A DNA stretch of 64,000 bases from positions 1,674,001 through 1,738,000 of the forward strand of contig NZ_CP173678.1 of assembly GCF_051903925.1 (NCBI RefSeq), written 5' to 3'. The notes beneath the pieces are model-generated. The model saw only the letters and a list, made by a program, of their open reading frames with translations, was not told the origin of the DNA and made no database searches. Within the stretch, counting starts at the first letter, position 1. Each line of letters opens with the position of its first letter. Below are positions 6,297-15,199 of this stretch, piece by piece. The position numbers and the translations under genes were made by a program. Source of the DNA: G051903925 sp051903925 (lineage in GTDB: Bacteria > Pseudomonadota > Alphaproteobacteria > Zavarziniales > Zavarziniaceae).

Positions 6297-8918
6297 ATGA
6301 CGGTACGCAACCTCGACGGCCTGTTCCGGCCCCGCAGCGCCGCCCTGATCGGCCCGCCGACCCTGGTCGGCGATGCCGTGGCGCAGCGCTTCCAGGGGCC
6401 CCGCGCGGCCCGCGCCGGCGACCTGGCGACCGCGCCCGACCTTGCCGTCCTGAGCACCAGCCTGGAGGCGGCGCCGGGCGAGATCGCCGCCCTGGGCGCG
6501 GCCGGGACGCGCGGCGTCATGCTGTTGTCGGAACAGGCGCCCGCGATCGAGGGGGCGGAGGGCCTGCGCCAGGCCCTGCTCGACGCGGCACGGCCCAACC
6601 TGGTGCGGCTGCTGGGCCCCAACAGCCTGGGCCTGATGGTGCCGGCCGCGGGGCTGGAGGTCTCGCTGTTGGGTCGGCCGGTGCGCAAGGGGCGGGTCGC
6701 CCTGGTCGTGCAGGCCAATTCGGTACTCGGTTCAGTCCTGGACTGGGCGGAGGCGCGCGGCATCGGCTTTTCGACCGCGCTGGCCCTGGGCGAGAGCCTG
6801 GATGTGGACATCGGCGACGTGCTTGACTGGCTGGCCGTCGACCGCGCGACCGACGTCATCCTCCTGCACCTGCACGCGGCCGATCCGGCCCGCAAGTTCA
6901 TGTCGGCCGCCCGCGCCGCCGCGCGGGTGAAGCCGGTGGTGGCGATCAAGGCAGGCCGCGACGGCCAGGCCCTGGCCGCCGCCGCCACGCACAGCCGGCG
7001 CATGGTGGGCCATGCCGCCGTCTTCGACGCCGCCTTGCAACGGGCCGGCATCCTGCAGGTGCGCAACATGGCCGAGCTGCTGGAATCGCTGGGGACGGTG
7101 GCGCTGGGCCCGGCGCCGGCTGGAAACCGCCTGGCCATTCTGTCCAATGGCGGCGGGACGGGCGTGCTGGCCGCGGATGCCCTGCTGAGCCTGGGCGGCA
7201 CCCTGGCCGCGCTGTCCCAGGCGACGCAGGCTGCGCTGGCGGCCCTGCCGGGCATGCGGGGCACGACCAACCCGGTCGACCTGGGCAACGATGCGACGCC
7301 CGCGCTTTATGCCCAGGCCGCGCGCCTGGTTGCGGCCGACCGCGGGGTGGATGCCGTGCTGGTGCTCAATGCGCCCTCGCTCCTGGCGCAGCCGACGGAC
7401 GCGGCGGAGGCGATCATCGCGGCGTGGGAGGGCGTGCGTCATCCGCGCCTGCTGACCTGCTGGCTTGGCGCCGCAAGTTCGGGGGAGGCACGCGCCCGCT
7501 TCGCCGCCCGGGGCATTCCCAGCTTCGAGACGCCGACCGAGTCGGTGCGCGGCTTTCTCCACCTGGCGGCACACCGGCGGGCGCAGGATCTGCTGCTGCA
7601 GGCGCCGCCGTCGATTCCAGAGGCGTTCGCGCCTGACCTGCACGCGGCCCAGGCCCTGGTGGCGGAGGCCATGGCCCAGGGACGCACCTGGCTGGGCGGG
7701 GCGGATGCCACGGCGCTGCTGGACTGCTACCGCATCCCGACCAACCCGGTCGCCGCCGTGCGCAATGCGGACGCGGCGGCGCGCGAGCAGGCGCGCCTGG
7801 GCCGGCCGGTGGCGCTGAAGATCCGCAGCCGGGACGTCATGCACAAGCGGGCGAGTGGCGGCGTGGCGCTGGGCCTGGTGGGCCCGTTCGAGGTGCGCCG
7901 GGCGGCACGCGACATGCTGAAGCGGGTCGCCGCCAACGCGCCGGAGGCCGTGCTGGAGGGCTTCACGGTCGAGCCGATGGTCGAGCGCGCCAACGGCGTC
8001 GAATGCCTGGTGGGCATGATCGACGATCCCGTGTTCGGTCCCGCCATCGTCTTTGGCCATGGCGGCACGGCGGTGGAGGTGATCGGCGACCGGGCGCTGT
8101 GCCTGCCGCCGCTCAACATGATGCTGGCGCGCGACTGCATCGCCCAGACGCGCGTGGCCCGCCTGCTGGCCGCCTATCCGGGCAAGCCGGAGGCGGACCT
8201 GCAGCAGGTCGCGCTGACCCTGGTCAAGGTGGCGCAGATGGTCACCGACCTGCCCGAGATCGCGGAGCTGGAGGTCAATCCCCTGCTGGTCGACGAGCAC
8301 GGCGTGATCGTGCTGGACGCCCGCATTCGCCTGGCGCCGCCGCGCCTGCCGCGCGGCCGCCGCCTGGCGATCCGCCCCTATCCCAAGGAGCTGGAGGAGG
8401 AGATCCAGCTTGCCGACGGCAGCCGCGCGCTGCTGCGCCCGATCGTGCCCGAGGATGCCACGGCGATGAATGCCGGCTTTGCCAAGGTCAAGCCGGAGCA
8501 TGTGCGCCTGCGCTTCTTCTCGGCGATGAAGGAGCTGTCGCTGCGCCTCGCCGCCCGCCTGACCCAGATCGACTATGACCGCGAGATGGCGCTGGTCGTG
8601 GTACGTGACGGCCTGCCGGGCCAGGCGGAATGGCTGGGGTCGGTCCGCATCGTGGCCGATCCCGACAACGAGCGGGCGGAATATGCCGTGCTGGTGCGCA
8701 GCGACATGGCGGGACGCGGCCTGGGCACGCTGCTGATGCAGAAGATCCTGGACTATGCGAAGGCGCGCGGCATCCGCGAGGTGTATGGCGAGGTCCTGCG
8801 CGAGAACACGGGCATGCTGAAGCTGGCGGAGGAACTGGGCTTCCGGATCGTGGGCGACGTGGAGGATCCCTCGCTGTGCCATGTCTCGCTCAGCTTCCCC
8901 GGCCCGGCCGGGGGCTGA
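6297..8918 (+). CDS. Pat-like fusion: NDP-forming acyl-CoA synthetase domains plus C-terminal GNAT acetyltransferase
   Basis: An 873-residue bifunctional protein. Order: CoA-binding domain starting MTVRNLDGLFRPRSAALIG (residues 1 to about 130), succinyl-CoA-ligase-like flavodoxin domains (about 140-440), an ATP-grasp domain with VALKIRSRDVMHKRASGGVALGL (about 490-700), and a GNAT domain with the acetyl-CoA loop VRSDMAGRGLGTLLMQKIL (about 720-865). This is the architecture of protein lysine acetyltransferases (Pat in Salmonella and Rhodopseudomonas), which acetylate and switch off acyl-CoA synthetases such as Acs. Whether the ligase half is still active cannot be read by eye. ATG 6297 gives the standard N-terminus; an upstream in-frame ATG at 6144 adds 51 atypical residues. 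The gene stands alone. Confidence 0.87.
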   Translation: MTVRNLDGLFRPRSAALIGPPTLVGDAVAQRFQGPRAARAGDLATAPDLAVLSTSLEAAPGEIAALGAAGTRGVMLLSEQAPAIEGAEGLRQALLDAARPNLVRLLGPNSLGLMVPAAGLEVSLLGRPVRKGRVALVVQANSVLGSVLDWAEARGIGFSTALALGESLDVDIGDVLDWLAVDRATDVILLHLHAADPARKFMSAARAAARVKPVVAIKAGRDGQALAAAATHSRRMVGHAAVFDAALQRAGILQVRNMAELLESLGTVALGPAPAGNRLAILSNGGGTGVLAADALLSLGGTLAALSQATQAALAALPGMRGTTNPVDLGNDATPALYAQAARLVAADRGVDAVLVLNAPSLLAQPTDAAEAIIAAWEGVRHPRLLTCWLGAASSGEARARFAARGIPSFETPTESVRGFLHLAAHRRAQDLLLQAPPSIPEAFAPDLHAAQALVAEAMAQGRTWLGGADATALLDCYRIPTNPVAAVRNADAAAREQARLGRPVALKIRSRDVMHKRASGGVALGLVGPFEVRRAARDMLKRVAANAPEAVLEGFTVEPMVERANGVECLVGMIDDPVFGPAIVFGHGGTAVEVIGDRALCLPPLNMMLARDCIAQTRVARLLAAYPGKPEADLQQVALTLVKVAQMVTDLPEIAELEVNPLLVDEHGVIVLDARIRLAPPRLPRGRRLAIRPYPKELEEEIQLADGSRALLRPIVPEDATAMNAGFAKVKPEHVRLRFFSAMKELSLRLAARLTQIDYDREMALVVVRDGLPGQAEWLGSVRIVADPDNERAEYAVLVRSDMAGRGLGTLLMQKILDYAKARGIREVYGEVLRENTGMLKLAEELGFRIVGDVEDPSLCHVSLSFPGPAGG

Positions 8919-9030
8919 GGCCCGGCCGTGACATTCGGGCGCGCCGCGGCGCTTGCCATGGCCTGCCGCCTATGGCAGTTTCCGCCGCCTGTCCGAACCG
9001 GCGGCGTCTGACGCCCCACCCGGTCCCGGC

Positions 9031-9105
<75 letters not shown>

Positions 9106-9230
9106 TCAGCCCGCTGAAGGCGGGCCGTGTTCCCCAATCATTGCAATGGCGCAGACAGTCGTGCCGCGTCCGGGCTTTGCCCAGGGCGACTGCGCATCCG
9201 GCGCTGTCGCGAAGCCCGTCTTTGCGTCGG

Positions 9231-9259
9231 CTGCCCCGGCGCGCATGGCGCCGGGGCAG
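9231..9259. terminator. Strong 12-bp hairpin at the end of the SLBB gene
   Basis: CTGCCCCGGCGC (9231-9242) and its exact complement (9248-9259) flank a 5-nt loop. It lies 12 bp past the stop codon of the SLBB gene on the minus strand, between that gene and tRNA-Thr on the other strand. There is no T-run on either side, so it may stabilise the 3' end or stop transcription only weakly. Confidence 0.4.
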
Positions 9260-9270
9260 GGACCAGCGCC

Positions 9271-12200
9271 CTAGTCGCCGCGGGTCGAGATCACGCTGAG
9301 CGAGGCAGCGGTCACCGCGATCTGGCCGAGGACCGTGCTGACGTCGCGCACCGACTGCAGGAAGTCGAACGGCGCCGGATCCAGCGGCACGATGATCGTG
9401 GCGCCCGGCGGGATCGGCACGGACGAGGTGCTCCACATCGAGCGGTTCTCGGGCCGCGCCAGACCGTTCGGCATCAGGATGAAGATGCGGCCGTCGTCGG
9501 CCGAGCGGTTCAGGCCGCCCGCTGCCTCGATATAGTCGTCGACCGCCCATTCGGGCCGGAACGGCAGCGAGCCCGCGTTCAGCACCTCGCCCGAGACGGT
9601 GACGTTGGTCGGCCGGCGGGGGATGAAGACGGTGTCCCCCTCCTCGACGAGGATGTCGAGGTCGGGGCGCGCCGCCAGGACGCGGGGGTCGACCTCGACC
9701 ACGATGCGTCCCAGCACCGGCGCCTGGCGCAGGTCGTTGGCCAGGTTGCGCACGACGTTGATCTGCTCGGGCGACAATTGCTGGTCCTTGCTCCGGGCGC
9801 TCGACTCGGTCATCGCCTGGGCCAGGGAACGGTTGATGTCCTGGGCCGAGCGCTCGCGCGCCTGGCGCTCGAACTGCTGGGCCGAGCGGCGCTGGAAGAC
9901 CGCGCCATAGGGATAGGCAACGTCGGTCAGGCCGCCGGCGCGGGCCAGGACGGACGACAGCCGCTCGCCGCGCACGAAGCTGAAGCGCCCGGGCCGCACC
10001 ACCTCGCCCGCGATCTCGATCGAGCCGGCGCCGCGGTCGGTCGCCACCGCCGGCACCATGACAAGGTCGGAGGACGACAGCAGGATACGCTCCAGCCCGC
10101 CGGGCCGGAAGTCGATCAGTTCGCGCCGGCTTTCCAGCGTGTTGGTCTGCGGATCGCGCACGAAGCGCGTCACTTCGACCCGCGCCAGGTCGGCCGAGGC
10201 GGCAAAGCCGCCCGCCGCCTGGACCAGTTCGTCCACGCTGGTGCCGGGCACCAGGGGATAGCGCCCAGGCAGGCGGACCTCGCCCGAGATCTCGACGGCA
10301 TAGCTGGCCAGGATGCCGCCCAGGACCAGGGGGTCGACCAGGTCGCCCGGCGTCACCCCGCCATCGCCCCCACCCCCCGGCCCGCCGCCCAGGGGACCGC
10401 CCCCAGCACCCGCCATCGGCCCCACGGCCATGGCGCCCGCGGCGTCGGCCGAGGCCATGACCTGGCCACCCGTCGTCCCGGCGCCGGCGGCCTGCGTCGA
10501 GAGCAGGGCGCGGACTTCCTCGCCATTGAAGATCTTGACGATGTCGCCGGGTTGCAGGCGGAAGTCGACCCGGCCGCTGAGCACGCGACCCAGCGGGATC
10601 GGCGTCACCGACCGGTCGCCGGCGGCGCTGCGGCGCAGCAGCAGGCCCAGCGGCAGGTAGGTGCCCTCCTTCAACAGGCGCGGATCGCCGATCAGCGCCC
10701 GCACGGTCTGCGCCGATTGCAGGGGGCGCGAGCCGGGATAGAGCACGCTGCCCACCAGCGTCACCGATTCCTGCACGACATGGACGACCCCGCTGGGGTC
10801 CACGCTGGCCAGCGACATGTTGCGGCCGCCGGCCTCCAACACCTCGACTCCCGCCGCGCCGCCGGCGGCGACGCCGCCGCGGGCAATCTCGACCGCGCCC
10901 TGGACCGCAGCTTCGCTGGCGATGGGGTAGATGCCGGGACGCAGCACGGCACCGCGCACCAGGACCGAGTGCTCCATCAGGTAGGTCAGCAGCGCGGGCT
11001 GCTGCATGAAGATCGTGGGGCAGGGCAGGTCGATCTGGCCCAGGCTGCTGGCGGCGACCGCCAGCTGGCCCATGTCCAGGCTGCCCTGCGGCCGGCTGCG
11101 GACATTGCGCGCCAGGAACGCGACGCCCTGGCAGGCGGCGGCGGCCGGCGACAGGGCCGAGGGTGCCACCGGGCCCAGGGCGCCGATGGCCCGCTGGTCC
11201 TCGAGCGAGGACTGCTGGTTCAGGATCGTGGAGCCCACACCCGACACCGTGCTGTCGGTCAGGGATGGGGCGACGCCCACCAGGCGGCCATAGGCATCGA
11301 TGCCGGGGGTCTGGCTGGTCGCCTGCCCTTGCCCTTGCCCCTGCGCTTGGCCCTGGGCCAGGGACTGTCCGGCCAGGCTGCCAGCCCCCAGCGCCAGGTC
11401 GACATCGGCGCCGCCCTGCAGCAGGCCCGATTCGCGGGCGCGTTGCAGCGCCAGGTTGGTCTGGACCTCCTGCGCCAGGTGGTTGGGCTGCGCCCCCTTC
11501 AGCTGCAGCGCTTCAAGCACCATGCGCGAGCTCAGGAACTCGACATCGGCCAGCGACAGGACGATGACGCGGTCACGATCCTTCAGCGTGACATTGGCAC
11601 CGCCAGAAAACACCGCGCGCAGGTCCACGGGGATGTAGCGCCCCACGCCCGTTGCCGGGTCCGGCCGTTCGATCACGGCCATGGGCAGGTACGGGTTGGC
11701 ATCCAGGTCGCGCAGGTCGCGGATCAGGCCGCGCATGGAGCGAGAGGAGGCCAGCGAGTACTCGCCCGGGATCTTGACCGCGCCGACCAGGGTGACGCGG
11801 CTGACCGTGTCGTCGACGGAGGGCCGCACGAACAGGATCTCGCCATCGCGCAGGATCGCCTCGTCCAGGCTGCCGATGCGCTGCAGCTCGGTGCGGCCGT
11901 CGCCGCGGATGCGCAGGACCTCGTAGCGGTAGCGGCTGCGGGTCAGGCCCCCGCCGGCCATCTCCACCAGGCTGCCCAGGGTCATCGAGTCCTGGCCCGG
12001 AGCAAGCTCATAGATGCCGGGACGCTTCACCTCGCCTGCCACGGCGACGGTTGCGCCGATGGGCGGCACCACGATGCGGTCGCCCTCCACCAGTCCCAGG
12101 GGCACGGGATCGCTCGTCGCGGCCAGCAGGCCATAGAGGTCGACCGGGACCACCGACTGGCCGCGCGCGATGGCGATGTTGCGCAAGGTCCCCTCCGGCA

Positions 12201-12867
12201 GGATGCCGCCGGCCAGCGCCAGGGCATCGACAACGGAGGCAAAGGCCGTGGGCCGGATCGTGCCGGGGGAGGCGACGGCCCCCAGGACCAGAAGGCTCAG
12301 CTGGCGCGTCTGGCTCAGCGAGACATAGGCCGTGGCGCCCTGGCGGATGCGCGCCACTTCGTCGGCCAGCGCCTGGCGGAACTCGCCGAAGGAGCGGCCC
12401 GCGGCGGGGATCGGCGCCAGGTCGGGCAGCACGACATTGCCCTCGCGGTCGACCGTGACGTCCAGCCGGGCGCTCTGCTCGCCGCGCAGGTTGACCACCA
12501 GCGCGTCGCCGATGCCCAGCACGTAGCTGTCCTGCACGCCGCCGCTGACCACGTCGGTCAGGGGCCGGGCAACGCCGAACGCGTCATAGCCGAACAGCAG
12601 CAGCTGCTGGCCGGCACGCTGCGAATACTGCTGCTCCAGGCGCGACGGCGGACGCCGCAGCGACGGCATGACCGGGTCGATCGTCGTGGTCGAGGGCGAC
12701 AGCGTGCCGCCGGCGCTGCCGGAACCGGGCAGCGAGGGCGTACCCCGCGACTCCAGCATGCGCATCAGGTCGGGCGGGATCAGGTCGCTGGCGGACTGGG
12801 CCTGCGCGGGCGCTGCGGCCAGTGTTGCGCCTGCCACGGCCAGCAGGCCGGCCGCCAGGTTGCGCAT
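9271..12867 (-). CDS. Large multi-SLBB polysaccharide export protein
   Basis: A secreted protein of 1198 residues, about three times the length of Wza. The N-terminus MRNLAAGLLAVAGATLAAAPAQAQS is a signal peptide. Next is a polysaccharide-export (Wza-like) domain with YVLGIGDALVVNLRG and DREGNVVLPDLAPIPAAG. Then come about eight SLBB-type beta-grasp units, recognisable by repeated (V/I)xGxVxxPGxY starts such as VAGEVKRPGIYEL, LVGAVKIPGEYSL, ISGEVRLPGRYPL and IAGEVVRPGRFSF. A Gln/Gly-rich linker sits mid-protein. The C-terminus after PLDPAPFDFLQSVRDVSTVLGQIAVTAASL resembles the family's membrane-associated end. The likely job is an outer-membrane or periplasmic conduit for exopolysaccharide. 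An upstream GTG at 12933 has a better ribosome site (GAGGGG, 7 nt) but gives a long, odd leader. The gene stands alone, far from the exopolysaccharide locus at 46-64 kb. Confidence 0.88.
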   Translation of the reverse strand: MRNLAAGLLAVAGATLAAAPAQAQSASDLIPPDLMRMLESRGTPSLPGSGSAGGTLSPSTTTIDPVMPSLRRPPSRLEQQYSQRAGQQLLLFGYDAFGVARPLTDVVSGGVQDSYVLGIGDALVVNLRGEQSARLDVTVDREGNVVLPDLAPIPAAGRSFGEFRQALADEVARIRQGATAYVSLSQTRQLSLLVLGAVASPGTIRPTAFASVVDALALAGGILPEGTLRNIAIARGQSVVPVDLYGLLAATSDPVPLGLVEGDRIVVPPIGATVAVAGEVKRPGIYELAPGQDSMTLGSLVEMAGGGLTRSRYRYEVLRIRGDGRTELQRIGSLDEAILRDGEILFVRPSVDDTVSRVTLVGAVKIPGEYSLASSRSMRGLIRDLRDLDANPYLPMAVIERPDPATGVGRYIPVDLRAVFSGGANVTLKDRDRVIVLSLADVEFLSSRMVLEALQLKGAQPNHLAQEVQTNLALQRARESGLLQGGADVDLALGAGSLAGQSLAQGQAQGQGQGQATSQTPGIDAYGRLVGVAPSLTDSTVSGVGSTILNQQSSLEDQRAIGALGPVAPSALSPAAAACQGVAFLARNVRSRPQGSLDMGQLAVAASSLGQIDLPCPTIFMQQPALLTYLMEHSVLVRGAVLRPGIYPIASEAAVQGAVEIARGGVAAGGAAGVEVLEAGGRNMSLASVDPSGVVHVVQESVTLVGSVLYPGSRPLQSAQTVRALIGDPRLLKEGTYLPLGLLLRRSAAGDRSVTPIPLGRVLSGRVDFRLQPGDIVKIFNGEEVRALLSTQAAGAGTTGGQVMASADAAGAMAVGPMAGAGGGPLGGGPGGGGDGGVTPGDLVDPLVLGGILASYAVEISGEVRLPGRYPLVPGTSVDELVQAAGGFAASADLARVEVTRFVRDPQTNTLESRRELIDFRPGGLERILLSSSDLVMVPAVATDRGAGSIEIAGEVVRPGRFSFVRGERLSSVLARAGGLTDVAYPYGAVFQRRSAQQFERQARERSAQDINRSLAQAMTESSARSKDQQLSPEQINVVRNLANDLRQAPVLGRIVVEVDPRVLAARPDLDILVEEGDTVFIPRRPTNVTVSGEVLNAGSLPFRPEWAVDDYIEAAGGLNRSADDGRIFILMPNGLARPENRSMWSTSSVPIPPGATIIVPLDPAPFDFLQSVRDVSTVLGQIAVTAASLSVISTRGD

Positions 12868-13150
12868 GCGGCGCGCTGCCGGAGGCAACCCCGCACCGGC
12901 CAGGGCAGCGATGAATCCGAACCCGAATCTTGCCACGCAGCAACCCCTCGACTGGCGGAGCCCCCCGGCACCGGCGCCTGCCCAATAACTCTGTCCCGGA
13001 CCGTCCCCGCCGGCCATGGCAACGCGGGCCGGGCGCCGGGCGACCAGCCGCCGGGCCACTTCGGCGGGCCCTTCGGACGTCGTGTCCAGGCCTCGCATTT
13101 AGCATGCGCGCGGCTGCGAGTGAAACCGCTCTCGCCCGGCGCCCGCCAAG

Positions 13151-13198
13151 TTGACATGGCCCACATCACGCGGAATATCATATACCGACCGAACGGTA
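13151..13198 (+). promoter_or_regulatory. Promoter with operator-like repeat ahead of the SDR gene
   Basis: A perfect TTGACA (13151-13156) is followed after 19 bp by TATCAT (13176-13181); a 17-bp spacer would give AATATC instead. Directly downstream an inverted repeat TACCG-N6-CGGTA (13183-13198) covers the probable start site, a usual place for a TetR-type operator. The rest of the 350-bp gene-free stretch 12868-13217 holds the SLBB gene's leader and no other clear feature. Confidence 0.5.
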
Positions 13199-13217
13199 GA
13201 ATGATGAGGATGAGGCA

Positions 13218-14027
13218 ATGGCGCAGGTGAGCACGGGTCCGGCGGCCGGCGGCGGCCGCGGTCGGCTGGCGGGGCGCACCGTCCTGGTGGCGGGCGGCGC
13301 GGGCGGCATCGGCAGCGCGATCTGCACGGTCTTCGCGGCCGAGGGGGCCCTGGTCGTCTGCGGCGATCCGGCGCTCGAGCGCAGCACCGCCCTTGTCGAG
13401 GCCATCCGCGCCGCCGGCGGGCGCGCCTGCCACGCGTCCCTGGACGCGGGTGTGGAGGAGTCGTGGAACCAAGCGGTCGCCCTGGCGGTGCGGGAGGGCG
13501 GCCGCCTGGACGGCCTGGTCAATGCCACCTATTCCGGACGCGCCGGCACGTTCGCCAGCATGACCCAGAAGGGCTGGGAGCGCAGTTTCGCCGTGACCTC
13601 CACCGGGGTCTTCCTGGGCATGAAGGCGGCCGTTCCGGCGATGGACGCCGGTGGCGCCATCGTCAACCTGTCCAGCGCCGCCGCCCATGGCCCGGCGCCC
13701 GGCAATATCGGTTACGCCGCGGCCAAGGCGGCGATGATCTCAACCAGCCGCTCGGCCGCGGCGGAACTGGCGCCGCAGGGCATCCGGGTCAACGTGGTGA
13801 CGCCCGGAACGATCCAGACACCGGCACTGGACGCGACGATGGAGGTTCTGGGCAAGGGGGCGGGCCCGGACAAGCCGCTGGCCGCATTCCTGCGGCGGAT
13901 CCCCATGGCCCGCGTGGGGCAGCCGGAGGAGATCGCCAAGGCCTGCCTGTTCCTGATCTCGGACGAGGCGAGCTATGTCACCGGCGCGGAACTGGTCGTC
14001 GACGGCGGCCTGCTCTGCGGCGGCTGA
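13218..14027 (+). CDS. Short-chain dehydrogenase/reductase (SDR)
   Basis: A classical SDR of 269 residues, an NAD(P)-dependent cytosolic oxidoreductase. The nucleotide-binding loop is VAGGAGGIG (residues about 23-31, an A for the usual T), the beta-4 motif is VNATYSG in place of NNAG, and the catalytic Ser-Tyr-Lys set is seen in NLSSAAAHGPAPGNIGYAAAKAAM. RVNVVTPGTIQTP and ASYVTGAELVVDGG complete the fold. About 17 N-terminal residues precede the fold and look disordered. A strong promoter and a TetR-like repeat lie just upstream. The substrate is not inferable. It is convergent with dksA. Confidence 0.87.
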   Translation: MAQVSTGPAAGGGRGRLAGRTVLVAGGAGGIGSAICTVFAAEGALVVCGDPALERSTALVEAIRAAGGRACHASLDAGVEESWNQAVALAVREGGRLDGLVNATYSGRAGTFASMTQKGWERSFAVTSTGVFLGMKAAVPAMDAGGAIVNLSSAAAHGPAPGNIGYAAAKAAMISTSRSAAAELAPQGIRVNVVTPGTIQTPALDATMEVLGKGAGPDKPLAAFLRRIPMARVGQPEEIAKACLFLISDEASYVTGAELVVDGGLLCGG

Positions 14028-14055
14028 GGCCGCGCGGCGCAGCCCGCCGGCAGGG

Positions 14056-14083
14056 CCTATTCCTCGCGGCCTATTCCTCGCGG
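14056..14083. repeat. 14-bp tandem duplication over the dksA stop codon
   Basis: CCTATTCCTCGCGG occurs twice head to tail (14056-14069 and 14070-14083). The right copy contains the dksA stop codon and the last Arg-Glu-Glu codons. The left copy therefore carries a duplicate of the same end, out of use. It looks like a recent slippage event. Confidence 0.8.
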
Positions 14084-14487
14084 TAGGTGCGTTCGCGGCG
14101 CTCGTGCCGCTCCTGCGCTTCGATCGAGAGCGTGGCGATCGGTCGCGCGTCCAGCCGCTTCAGGCTGATCGGCTCGCCCGTCTCCTCGCAATAGCCATAG
14201 GAGCCGTCCTGGATCCGCCGCAGGGCCGAGTCGATCTTGCCGATCAACTTGCGCTGGCGGTCCCGGGTGCGGAGTTCCAGTGCGCGTTCCGATTCGGTCG
14301 ACGCGCGGTCGGCGATATCGGGCTCCTGAATCGTATCTTCCTGCAGGTGGACCAGGGTTTCCTGGCTCTCCTTCAGGATCTCCTCACGCCAGGCCAGCAG
14401 CTTCTGCCTGAAATACTCAAGCTGGCGAGGGTTCATGAACGGCTCGTCATCTGACGGCCGGTAGGGGGACTGAAGCACTGTTGTCAT
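14071..14487 (-). CDS. dksA: RNA polymerase-binding transcription factor DksA (alphaproteobacterial type)
   Basis: A 138-residue DksA. This protein enters the secondary channel of RNA polymerase and, with ppGpp, adjusts rRNA and amino-acid promoters. The N-terminal coiled coil is LEYFRQKLLAWREEILKESQET, and the coiled-coil tip keeps the acidic DIADRAS sequence expected to contact the polymerase active centre. The C-terminal zinc-finger region reads YGYCEETGEPISLKRLDARPIATLSIEAQE: only one of the four usual cysteines is left. This is the pattern I know from alphaproteobacterial DksA, so it is normal rather than a defect. It is followed after 82 bp by no co-directional gene; fliX lies upstream on the same strand. 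Confidence 0.93.
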   Translation of the reverse strand: MTTVLQSPYRPSDDEPFMNPRQLEYFRQKLLAWREEILKESQETLVHLQEDTIQEPDIADRASTESERALELRTRDRQRKLIGKIDSALRRIQDGSYGYCEETGEPISLKRLDARPIATLSIEAQERHERRERTYREE

Positions 14488-14569
14488 CCAACCATCCCCG
14501 ACACGCCTATCCCAGTCCCGAAGACGGCGCGGACATTACTCAACGAAACCAAAGCCTTCAAGGCGAATA

Positions 14570-14983
14570 TCAGCCGATTCCAAGCTTTGCCAGCTCGACC
14601 GACGCGCGCAGCACGATATCGTCCATCAGTTCGGCCAGGCGCGGATCGTCGATCGCCTCGCGCCGGCGGCTGATCGTGGCCAGCAACTGCTGCAGCCGCT
14701 CCTGCGGGATATGGCCCAGCAGCAGCCCGTGCCGCAATTCCTCAAGCCGGTCGAGAAGGTCGTCCGCCTCGCGCAGGGTGCGGGCGCGGCGGGTGCGCGG
14801 GTCCGGCACTTCCTGAAGGCCGATGAGCGCGTTCAGTCCAACCGGCGCGCGTGCGCCGGTGACCCCGGCCGTGGCCGGTTCGTCCGCCTGCTGCTCGATC
14901 GTGAACTTGTCGCCGTCGGCTGCCTTGCCCGCCTTGCGGTTGGGCTGGGGACCGGCGACTCGCCCGGGACCTTCGACCTTCAT
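14570..14983 (-). CDS. fliX: Flagellar assembly regulator FliX
   Basis: A 137-residue FliX-family protein. In Caulobacter, FliX couples basal-body assembly to the sigma-54 activator FlbD and so to late flagellar genes. The start MKVEGPGRV and the C-terminal helical block RRARTLREADDLLDRLEELRHGLL ... DDPRLAELMDDIVLRASVELAKL are typical. The middle is a disordered linker. ATG 14983 is chosen because the family begins with MKVEG or MKIEG; an ATG six codons upstream is also in frame. It is divergent from flgI, the same arrangement as in Caulobacter, and a sigma-54 promoter sits in the intergenic region on the flgI side. No flbD is in the window. Confidence 0.9.
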   Translation of the reverse strand: MKVEGPGRVAGPQPNRKAGKAADGDKFTIEQQADEPATAGVTGARAPVGLNALIGLQEVPDPRTRRARTLREADDLLDRLEELRHGLLLGHIPQERLQQLLATISRRREAIDDPRLAELMDDIVLRASVELAKLGIG

Positions 14984-15118
14984 GCCCAGACCATAGCGCA
15001 AATGCAGGGCGGACCTGGGGGAAATTTCTGCCGGGCAGGGGGCCAGCCTTGCCGGGCCATTGTCCCCGCCGGGACCCCCGCCGTGTCCAAGGAGCCCGGA
15101 AACCCTGGCCCGCCACCG

Positions 15119-15135
15119 CTGGCACGCACCTTGCT
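15119..15135 (+). promoter_or_regulatory. Sigma-54 promoter of the flgI operon
   Basis: CTGGCACGCACCTTGCT matches the sigma-54 consensus almost perfectly, with GG at 15121-15122 and GC at 15133-15134, exactly 12 bp apart. The start site would be near 15146, 54 bp before the flgI ATG. Two GCCGGGC boxes upstream (15029-15037, inside the palindrome TGCCGGGCA, and near 15051) are candidates for FlbD-type enhancer binding. This is inference from the Caulobacter system. Confidence 0.78.
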
Positions 15136-15199
15136 GACCCCGGCCGAGGATCAGGCCCGCCAGAACGGTGCGGCCAAGCCCAACGGAACGGTGGTTGCG

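Noticed and set aside
6732..8882. A 716-codon minus-strand frame opposite the Pat-like gene
   Set aside because: His/Arg/Gln-rich low-complexity translation typical of an antisense shadow.
11320..11370. Repeated CTTGCCC/CTGCGC units
   Set aside because: They code for the Gln/Gly-rich linker inside the SLBB protein; coding repeat only.
9127..13230. A continuous plus-strand reading frame of more than 1300 codons opposite the SLBB gene
   Set aside because: It has very high Arg/Gln/His/Gly content and no domain, and it is the mirror of a real gene with SLBB motifs and a signal peptide. GC-rich third positions keep the antisense frame open.
14071..14487. DksA damaged by loss of zinc cysteines
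   Set aside because: The one-cysteine form with ETGEPISLKRL is, as far as I know, the normal state in alphaproteobacteria.
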